Shown: piece by piece, positions 1 through 5,403 of the stretch | How positions within the stretch are numbered: the first letter of the stretch is position 1 | Layout of the letters: each line of letters starts with the position of its first letter | DNA from: Flavobacteriaceae bacterium | GTDB lineage: Bacteria; Bacteroidota; Bacteroidia; Flavobacteriales; Flavobacteriaceae | Direction: 5' to 3' | NCBI GenBank assembly: GCA_018662905.1 | Contig: JABJFE010000069.1 | Coordinates: 1-7,845 of the forward strand | Length of the DNA stretch: 7,845 nt | Position numbers and translations under genes: made by a program | The notes under the pieces: model-generated | The model's database searches: none | What the model was told of the DNA's origin: nothing | What the model saw: the letters and a program-made list of their open reading frames with translations, nothing else

Positions 1-22
1 AATTAATTAAAATAAATTAAAT

Positions 23-1504
23 ATGAAAAATAAATTTTCAATCAGTATACTATTAGCAATCTTTATACTTAACTATTCGTGCGGGCAGGATTTAAAACCA
101 TTAGATCAAGAAAATAAAAATACCATAGTAACAGATGAAGTGGACTATGAAATGGAGTTAGTTTTTGAAAATGAAAACATTATTTGGGGAATTGAATTTT
201 TTGATGACAACTCTATACTTGCTTCTGTAAAATCAGGATCTCTTTTTCATTACAAAAACGGAATAAAAACAGAAATAAATGGACTTCCTGAAATATATTT
301 TAGGGGACAAGGAGGCCTTTTAGATATTGCTATTCACCCAGATTTCAAAGAAAACAACTTGCTGTATTTTTCTTATGCTTCTGAGGAAAATAAAGGCAAA
401 GGAGGGAATACAACTATTGCTAGAGCAAAACTAATTGATAATTCATTGACAGATTTAGAGGTGTTATACAAAGGATCACCTGAAACAAAAAAAGGTCAAC
501 ATTTTGGTGGAAGATTAGAATTTGATAATGATAATTTTCTTTATTTCTCAATTGGAGATAGAGGAAATAGAAATGTTAATCCTCAGGATCTTACTGTAGA
601 TGGAGGAAAAATATATAGAATTAAAGATGATGGAACAATTCCAGTTGATAATCCTTTTTACAATTCTCCAAACGCTAAAAGAGCTATTTATTCATATGGA
701 CATAGAAATCCTCAGGGTATGTTTAAACATCCTGAAACTGGAGAAATTTGGACAAACGAACATGGACCTAGAGGAGGAGATGAAATAAACATAATACAAA
801 AAGGAAAAAACTATGGATGGCCAAAAATAACTTATGGAATAAATTACAGTGGAACAACTATAACAAAAGATAAAAGTCTTCCAAACATGGAACAACCATT
901 ATATTACTGGCTACCCTCAATTGCTCCCAGTTCATTTGAATATATTTCTAGTGAAATATATCCAAACTGGAAAGGAAGTCTATTAGCAGGAGCGTTAGTC
1001 TTTAAATATATTGAAAGAATTGGAATTAAAAATAATAAGGTTATATCGAGATCAAAAATAGCTGAAGATTTAGGTAGACCAAGAGATGTTAAGCAAGGAC
1101 CTGATGGATATATTTATGTTTCAATAGAAAACAAAGGAGTTTATAAAATCATACCCTCAAAAAAAAAAATAAAAGTATCTAAACTTAATAATCATTCCAT
1201 TGGAAAAGAATTATACGAAGATTTTTGCGTAAGATGTCATATGACAGACGGCAAGGGAGTTAAAGGAGCCTATCCTCCTCTAGCGAATGCAGATTATTTG
1301 CTAAACAAACGAATTGAATCAATAAAAGCAGTTAAATATGGACTTTCTGGACCAATAGTCGTGAACGGAGTTAATTATAATCTCAATATGGAAAATATGG
1401 GATTAGATAGCCAAGAGATTGCAGATGTAATGAACTATATATTAAACAGCTGGGGAAATAAATCAGAGAAATCTGTTACTGAAAAAGAAGTTGATGAGGT
1501 TTAA
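23..1504 (+). CDS. PQQ-dependent aldose sugar dehydrogenase fused to cytochrome c, lipoprotein
   Basis: The protein (493 aa) should oxidise aldose sugars in the periplasm using PQQ and pass electrons to its own haem c. Residues 1-20 form a lipoprotein signal with lipobox NYSC and Cys20 as the lipidation site. Residues about 45-378 match the soluble glucose dehydrogenase/E. coli Asd (YliI) family: GQHFGGRLEFD (158-168, His160 the likely catalytic base), GHRNPQG (226-232, Arg228), NEHGPRGGDEIN (245-256) and GKNYGWP (261-267). E. coli Asd is about 371 aa, so the dehydrogenase part is complete. A lysine-rich linker leads to a class I-type cytochrome c domain (about 390-478) with CVRCH at 402-406 and Met459 as the likely distal haem ligand. 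ATG at 23 is chosen because the signal peptide begins there. No PQQ synthesis gene is present, so the cofactor must come from elsewhere. The stop overlaps the next gene by 11 bases. Sugar specificity cannot be read from the sequence. Confidence 0.93.
   Translation: MKNKFSISILLAIFILNYSCGQDLKPLDQENKNTIVTDEVDYEMELVFENENIIWGIEFFDDNSILASVKSGSLFHYKNGIKTEINGLPEIYFRGQGGLLDIAIHPDFKENNLLYFSYASEENKGKGGNTTIARAKLIDNSLTDLEVLYKGSPETKKGQHFGGRLEFDNDNFLYFSIGDRGNRNVNPQDLTVDGGKIYRIKDDGTIPVDNPFYNSPNAKRAIYSYGHRNPQGMFKHPETGEIWTNEHGPRGGDEINIIQKGKNYGWPKITYGINYSGTTITKDKSLPNMEQPLYYWLPSIAPSSFEYISSEIYPNWKGSLLAGALVFKYIERIGIKNNKVISRSKIAEDLGRPRDVKQGPDGYIYVSIENKGVYKIIPSKKKIKVSKLNNHSIGKELYEDFCVRCHMTDGKGVKGAYPPLANADYLLNKRIESIKAVKYGLSGPIVVNGVNYNLNMENMGLDSQEIADVMNYILNSWGNKSEKSVTEKEVDEV
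1159..1169 (+). repeat. 11-A homopolymer at the domain junction of the dehydrogenase-cytochrome gene
   Basis: Eleven consecutive A bases encode the end of Ser379 and Lys380-382, continuing into Ile383. This is the longest single-base run I see in the window. It lies between the last dehydrogenase strand (VYKII, 373-377) and the cytochrome c domain. Reading through the flanks by hand, loss of one A puts TAA directly after the third Lys codon, and gain of one A gives stop TAA at 1180-1182, five codons past the run. Either slip would end the protein at about 382-386 residues without haem c. Whether slippage happens is not known. Confidence 0.9.
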
Positions 1505-2111
1505 ACACAATAAGGTTATCATAATTGGTATATGTGGTGGAACATGCTCTGGAAAATCAACAGTTTCTGAAAAATTAAAAGAACATTATAAAAATTTAGG
1601 TGTTAATAAAATCAATACAGATTCTTATTACAAAGATCATTTTGATTTAAGTTTTAAAGAAAGATCGAAAATAAACTTTGATCATCCGGACTCGATAGAT
1701 TTTGAATTGTTAGTTAATGATTTAAATAGTTTAGTTAATAACAAGAGTATTAAGGAGCCTGTATACTCTTACAAAACACATAAAAGATTAAAAACAACTC
1801 AAACTTTAAAACCTAAAAAAATAATAATTTTAGAAGGCCTTCATATTTTTTGTAATTCAGAATTAATAAGTTTGATTGATTTTGGATTATTTTTAGATTT
1901 AGATTCTCATTCAAGATTAACCAGAAGAATAAAAAGAGATATAAAAGAAAGAGGAAGGACAGAAGTTGAAGTTATAAATAGATTTAACGATATGTGTGAA
2001 CCAATGTATCAAAAATTTATTTATCCTTCTAGAACAAATGCTAACGTGATAATAAATAATGCTCAAAAATCAATTAATGATATAATAAATTTAATAGATG
2101 AATTCATTTAA
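1494..2111 (+). CDS. udk: Uridine kinase
   Basis: A cytosolic P-loop kinase (205 aa; E. coli Udk is 213) that phosphorylates uridine, and usually cytidine, in pyrimidine salvage. Visible motifs are the Walker A loop GGTCSGKS (15-22), the family signature DSYYKD (43-48), NFDHPDSIDF (61-70), and EGLHIF near 115-120 in the place of the usual EGILxL strand. The arginine-rich stretch RLTRRIKRDIKERG (about 141-154) corresponds to the lid, and PMYQKFIYPSR (170-180) to the conserved C-terminal part. ATG at 1494 is preferred over the TTG immediately before it. The gene starts inside the last codons of the dehydrogenase gene (11-base overlap) and its end overlaps the septum gene by 14 bases, so it looks translationally coupled on both sides. 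In Bacteroidota this kinase is often next to an FtsB-like gene. All expected motifs are present. Confidence 0.94.
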   Translation: MRFKHNKVIIIGICGGTCSGKSTVSEKLKEHYKNLGVNKINTDSYYKDHFDLSFKERSKINFDHPDSIDFELLVNDLNSLVNNKSIKEPVYSYKTHKRLKTTQTLKPKKIIILEGLHIFCNSELISLIDFGLFLDLDSHSRLTRRIKRDIKERGRTEVEVINRFNDMCEPMYQKFIYPSRTNANVIINNAQKSINDIINLIDEFI

Positions 2112-2433
2112 GTCTTTTGTTAGTAAAATTAAATCAAATAAATATTTTAAATTTTTTACAAATTTTTATATCGTTGTTAGTTTATTTTTTATTATTTGGA
2201 TGTTATTTATTGATACTAACTCCTATTTATTTCATAATACTCTAAATTCAGAAATTGATCAATTAATTATTAAAAAAGAAAAATTAAAAGAAGAAATTTT
2301 AAATGATCAGAAATTGATTAACGATTTAAAAGATCCTGATAATTATGAAGCTTTTGCAAGAGAAAATTTTTTTATGAAAAAGAAAGACGAAGAAATCTTC
2401 ATTATTGAGTTTAAAGACAGTATTGAAAACTAG
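2098..2433 (+). CDS. FtsB/DivIC-family septum formation initiator protein
   Basis: A 111-aa bitopic membrane protein expected to act in the divisome, where FtsB/DivIC proteins pair through coiled coils with FtsL and FtsQ/DivIB partners. A short basic cytoplasmic segment (1-20) is followed by one transmembrane helix (about 22-38, ending FIIWMLFID), a charged coiled coil (about 50-78) and the family's C-terminal motif YEAFARENFFMKKKDEEIF (83-101), which resembles the typical AREnlgM...gE pattern. The length is normal for the family. ATG at 2098 lies 14 bases inside udk. FtsB and DivIC are hard to tell apart by sequence in Bacteroidota, so no symbol is given. It ends the first gene cluster, and the following 70 bases are non-coding. 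Confidence 0.85.
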   Translation: MNSFKSFVSKIKSNKYFKFFTNFYIVVSLFFIIWMLFIDTNSYLFHNTLNSEIDQLIIKKEKLKEEILNDQKLINDLKDPDNYEAFARENFFMKKKDEEIFIIEFKDSIEN

Positions 2434-2503
2434 TTAACAAAAACCCCTGCCCCCCCTATATTTCAATTTCAAAAAATTGTATTTTTAAAATAAATATTTA
2501 TTA
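2434..2503 (+). promoter_or_regulatory. Intergenic region, probable parAB operon promoter
   Basis: This 70-base gap is the only substantial break between genes, so it is the likeliest place for the promoter of the parA-to-wbqC cluster. TATATTTC at 2457-2464 matches the Bacteroidota -7 element TAnnTTTG at all but the last fixed base, but I see no convincing -33 TTG at the right distance. The short inverted repeat CAATTT/AAATTG (2464-2469 and 2474-2479) is followed by an AT-only leader up to the ATG at 2504. No hairpin with a T run convincingly terminates the upstream cluster, so read-through remains possible. The assignment rests mainly on position. Confidence 0.35.
2444..2456. other. C-rich islet, CCCCTGCCCCCCC
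   Basis: Thirteen bases contain eleven C in an otherwise very AT-rich non-coding gap, including a run of seven C at 2450-2456. The opposite strand reads GGGGGGGCAGGGG. It sits just upstream of the best -7 candidate and 48-60 bases before the parA start. It has no C-to-G partner nearby, so it is not a hairpin arm. Its function is unknown. Calling it a distinct element is descriptive only. Confidence 0.6.
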
Positions 2504-3274
2504 ATGGGTAAAATCATTTCTGTTTCCAATCAAAAAGGTGGTGTTGGAAAAACAACTACAGCACTAAATCTGTCTGCATGTCTAGGAATATTAGAACAAA
2601 AAGTTCTTTTAATAGATCTTGACCCGCAAGCTAATGCTACATCAGGAATTGGAATAGATTTAAAAAAAATAACAGGCTCATCATATCAGTTACTTGAACA
2701 TACCGAAAAAGCAGAAAACGTAATAATTAAATCCAATACTCCTAATTTAGACATAATTCCCTCAACTATTGATTTAGTAGCTATTGAACTGGAACTAGTT
2801 AATCATCCAAACAGAGAATTTATGTTGAAAAAAGCACTGGACACTGTTAAAGAGAACTACGATTATGTAATTATTGACTGTGCTCCATCTCTTGGATTAA
2901 TAACTTTAAACGCCTTAACTGCATCAAATTCAGTAATAATTCCTATTCAATGTGAGTATTTCGCATTAGAAGGATTAGGAAAACTTTTAAATACTATAAA
3001 AAGTATTCAAAAAATTCATAATCCAAATTTAAATATTGAGGGTCTTCTTTTAACTATGTATGACTCTAGGTTAAGACTATCTAATCAAGTTGTTGAAGAA
3101 GTAAGAAAACACTTCCATAATATGGTTTTCAAAACTATAATTCAAAGAAATGTAACTCTTGGAGAAGCTCCAAGTCATGGAAAAAATATTATAGATTATG
3201 ATTCAACTAGCAAGGGAGCTAAAAACTACATTAAGCTCGCACATGAATTAATTAATAAAAATAAAAATGGCTAA
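2504..3274 (+). CDS. parA: Chromosome partitioning ATPase ParA (Soj)
   Basis: ParA dimerises with ATP, binds DNA non-specifically and works with ParB-parS complexes to separate replicated origins. The deviant Walker A KGGVGKTT (11-18) has the signature Lys11 of the ParA/MinD class and the catalytic Lys16. LLIDLDPQANAT (35-46) is the A' motif and YVIIDCAPSLG (121-131) the Walker B region. Arg189/Arg191 in YDSRLRLSNQVVEEV lie where Soj has DNA-binding arginines, and RNVTLGEAPSHGK (215-227) is the conserved C-terminal signature. At 256 aa with no N-terminal helix-turn-helix it is the chromosomal Soj type rather than the P1-plasmid type. ATG at 2504 gives the standard N-terminus starting MGKIISVSNQKGG. 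Its end overlaps parB by 8 bases. Confidence 0.97.
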   Translation: MGKIISVSNQKGGVGKTTTALNLSACLGILEQKVLLIDLDPQANATSGIGIDLKKITGSSYQLLEHTEKAENVIIKSNTPNLDIIPSTIDLVAIELELVNHPNREFMLKKALDTVKENYDYVIIDCAPSLGLITLNALTASNSVIIPIQCEYFALEGLGKLLNTIKSIQKIHNPNLNIEGLLLTMYDSRLRLSNQVVEEVRKHFHNMVFKTIIQRNVTLGEAPSHGKNIIDYDSTSKGAKNYIKLAHELINKNKNG

Positions 3275-4160
3275 AGCATATAAAAAACAATCCCTTGGTA
3301 GAGGACTTTCAGCGTTATTAGAAAATCAAGAAAATGATATTAACTCAGCTCAAGATTTAAACGCAGATAAATTAATTGGTAATGTAATAGAAATTCCGAT
3401 TGATCAAATTAAAATAAATCCGTTTCAGCCGAGAACAAATTTTGAAAATGACAAAATATCACAACTAGCCAGCTCAATTGAACAGTTAGGAATAATACAG
3501 CCTATTACTGTTAGAAAAATTGACTTTAAATCATATCAAATAATTTCTGGAGAGAGAAGATTTAGAGCCGTTTCATTTTTAAAGATAAAATCTATACCTG
3601 CCTATATAAGGATCGCTAACGATCAACAATCTTTAGAAATGGCACTTGTAGAAAACATTCAAAGAGAAAATTTAGATCCAATTGAAATAGCTTTATGCTA
3701 CCAAAGACTCATTGACGAAATAATGTTAACTCAAGATGAAATGAGTATAAGAGTTGGAAAAAAAAGATCTACCATATCAAATTATTTAAGACTTTTAAAA
3801 CTTGACCCAATAATTCAAACCGGAATAAGAGATGGTTTTATTTCAATGGGGCACGGTAGAGCACTAGCTTCCATCCAAGTTAAAGACGAACAATTAAAAT
3901 ATTATAAAAAGATTTTATCAGATTCTCTATCAGTACGGCAAACAGAAAAACTAATATCTGTAAATGATCTCTTGGTAAAAGAAAATAAAAAAGTTATTAG
4001 TTCAGATTTTTACAAAAATGACATAGATAGCTTAACAAAAAAATTAAAAGTAGGGGTTAAAGTATCGTTAAAAACTAAAAATAAAGGTTCGATTTCAATT
4101 TCTTTTAATAACATTGAAGAATATAAAAATATAATAGAGAAGCTCTCAAGTGATAAATAG
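3267..4160 (+). CDS. parB: Chromosome partitioning protein ParB (Spo0J), CTP-dependent clamp
   Basis: ParB (297 aa) loads at parS sites, spreads as a CTP-dependent sliding clamp and stimulates ParA. The N-terminal KKQSLGRGLSALL (6-18) is the ParA-interacting peptide typical of chromosomal ParB. The CTP-binding core follows with INPFQPR (50-56), the signature GERRFRA (95-101) and ENIQREN (129-135). A helix-turn-helix spans about 155-178 (LTQDEMSIRVGKKRSTISNY), followed by MGHGRAL (194-200), and a C-terminal dimerisation region ends the protein. All landmarks are intact and the length is usual. ATG at 3267 overlaps parA by 8 bases, and the end overlaps the next gene by 11, suggesting coupled translation. 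I see no parS-like palindrome with a CACGTG core in this window. Confidence 0.96.
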   Translation: MAKAYKKQSLGRGLSALLENQENDINSAQDLNADKLIGNVIEIPIDQIKINPFQPRTNFENDKISQLASSIEQLGIIQPITVRKIDFKSYQIISGERRFRAVSFLKIKSIPAYIRIANDQQSLEMALVENIQRENLDPIEIALCYQRLIDEIMLTQDEMSIRVGKKRSTISNYLRLLKLDPIIQTGIRDGFISMGHGRALASIQVKDEQLKYYKKILSDSLSVRQTEKLISVNDLLVKENKKVISSDFYKNDIDSLTKKLKVGVKVSLKTKNKGSISISFNNIEEYKNIIEKLSSDK

Positions 4161-4686
4161 ATTCATCATATCATTTATAATTATTCTAGTCTCAATTTCA
4201 GGTATTTCTCAGGAAAAAGAAATAAATTTTGATGAGTTAGACCCATCTGCTCCATCAAAAGCAGCATTTTACTCAGCTGTTTTACCTGGTTTAGGTCAAG
4301 GATTTAATAAAAAATATTGGAAGATTCCAATTGTTTATGCTGCTATAGGCACATCGATATATTCTTACGATTTTAATCAAAAAAAATATTGGGATTATAG
4401 GAACGCTTACAAAAGCAGGAAAGCAGGATATAAAAATGATCCTTATCAAAATTTAATAATAGATGACGATAGATTATTAGACGGAGCAGATTTTCATAAG
4501 AAAAACAGAGATCTTTCTATGGTATTTATAGTTGGTTTTTATATTTTAAACATTTTAGATGCCAATATTGACTCTCATTTAAAACAATACAATGTCAACG
4601 AATCTTTAAGTTTAAAACCTTATTTAAATTATGGTAGTGAGTTAAGTTATGAATCCATAGGATTATCACTAAATTTGAATTTTTAA
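4150..4686 (+). CDS. DUF5683 family exported or membrane protein, function unknown
   Basis: This 178-aa protein matches, from memory, the Bacteroidota-specific DUF5683 family usually found between parB and dapB. Residues 1-20 form an N-terminal signal sequence or anchor (cut site plausibly GIS/Q after Ser20), making it a possible substrate of the LepB encoded two genes downstream. The conserved core is SKAAFYSAVLPGLGQGFNKK (36-55), a hydrophobic stretch IPIVYAAIGTSIYSY (59-73), an aromatic-basic segment KYWDYRNAYKSR (79-90), and a second membrane-like helix MVFIVGFYILNILDANID (124-141) before a polar tail. The GTG start at 4150 is chosen because no ATG fits and the signal sequence begins directly there. 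It overlaps parB by 11 bases and is separated from dapB by one base. The biochemical role is unknown; its place in the operon hints at envelope or cell-cycle work, which is inference. Confidence 0.8.
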   Translation: MINRFIISFIIILVSISGISQEKEINFDELDPSAPSKAAFYSAVLPGLGQGFNKKYWKIPIVYAAIGTSIYSYDFNQKKYWDYRNAYKSRKAGYKNDPYQNLIIDDDRLLDGADFHKKNRDLSMVFIVGFYILNILDANIDSHLKQYNVNESLSLKPYLNYGSELSYESIGLSLNLNF

Positions 4687-4687
4687 A

Positions 4688-5401
4688 ATGAAAATAGCAT
4701 TACTAGGATATGGGAAAATGGGTAAAGAAATTGAAAAAATTTCTTTAGAAAGAGGACATTCTATTTCAATAATAGTTGATAAAGACGATTCCATTAGTAA
4801 ATTAAAAAATAGTGATGTAGCAATAAATTTTAGCACTCCTGACTCAGCAGTCAATAACATAAAATTATCACTTGACAGTTCAGTTCCTGTTGTAAGTGGC
4901 ACAACAGGTTGGTTAGAATACTATAATGACATTATGGAATACTCAAAAAAATCCAATACTAGTTTTATGTATTCTTCAAACTATAGTCTTGGTGTAAATT
5001 TATTTTTTGAACTCAATAAAAAACTTTCAAATCTTCTAGGTAAGCATAAAAAATACAATATTAAGATCGAAGAAATCCACCACAAACAAAAACTCGATAA
5101 GCCAAGTGGAACAGCAATTACTTTAGCAGATGAAATTATTCTCAAATCAAAATATTCAGAATGGTCATTTGATAATGATAATAATAATGCTATTCATATG
5201 GTATCAAAAAGAGAGAACAATATTCCAGGAACTCATACAGTAAAATATAATTCTGAAATAGATTCGTTAGAAATTAAGCATACTGCTCACAGTAGAAAAG
5301 GATTTGCTTTAGGTGCTGTAATAGCAGCAGAATGGATATTAAATAAAAAAGGTGTCTTTAATATGAGTGATGTTATAAAAGATTCAAATTTTAAATTTTA
5401 A
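4688..5401 (+). CDS. dapB: 4-hydroxy-tetrahydrodipicolinate reductase
   Basis: DapB uses NAD(P)H to reduce the dihydrodipicolinate intermediate of lysine and diaminopimelate synthesis, supplying peptidoglycan cross-link precursors in the cytosol. The N-terminal Rossmann motif GYGKMGKEI (7-15) binds the nucleotide. VAINFSTPDSA (44-54) and VSGTTGW (69-75) are the usual cofactor-contact segments. The active-site block EEIHHKQKLDKPSGTA (128-143) contains His131-His132 and Lys135, matching His159/His160/Lys163 of the E. coli enzyme, with PSGTA binding the substrate. IKHTAHSRKGFALGA (196-210) is the conserved C-terminal part. At 237 aa it is shorter than E. coli DapB (273) but normal for Bacteroidota. 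Residues 162-167 (DNDNNN) are a low-complexity loop from AAT/GAT repeats. It lies one base after DUF5683 and two bases before lepB. Confidence 0.96.
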   Translation: MKIALLGYGKMGKEIEKISLERGHSISIIVDKDDSISKLKNSDVAINFSTPDSAVNNIKLSLDSSVPVVSGTTGWLEYYNDIMEYSKKSNTSFMYSSNYSLGVNLFFELNKKLSNLLGKHKKYNIKIEEIHHKQKLDKPSGTAITLADEIILKSKYSEWSFDNDNNNAIHMVSKRENNIPGTHTVKYNSEIDSLEIKHTAHSRKGFALGAVIAAEWILNKKGVFNMSDVIKDSNFKF

Positions 5402-5403
5402 AT

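Noticed and set aside
600..788. Forward-strand frame of 62 codons in another frame of the dehydrogenase gene.
   Set aside because: It overlaps the conserved PQQ-binding region of the real gene and has no independent start context or family match.
692..895. Minus-strand reading frame of 67 codons inside the sugar dehydrogenase gene.
   Set aside because: It is entirely antisense to strongly conserved dehydrogenase motifs, shows no recognisable protein family and has the composition of an antisense shadow.
2433..2438. GTTAAC palindrome after the FtsB-like gene.
   Set aside because: A single six-base palindrome has no supporting context and is expected often in AT-rich DNA.
2464..2479. Inverted repeat CAATTT/AAATTG before parA as a possible operator or terminator.
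   Set aside because: Six AT-heavy base pairs are common by chance at this composition, and the stem would be too weak to terminate transcription.
4669..4902. Minus-strand frame of 77 codons over the dapB start.
   Set aside because: It is antisense to the Rossmann motif region of dapB, with no family resemblance.
5168..5190. GAT/AAT triplet repeat in dapB as a possible phase-variable microsatellite.
   Set aside because: The repeat unit is three bases, so length change would keep the frame and only alter a surface loop; the repeat is short and imperfect.
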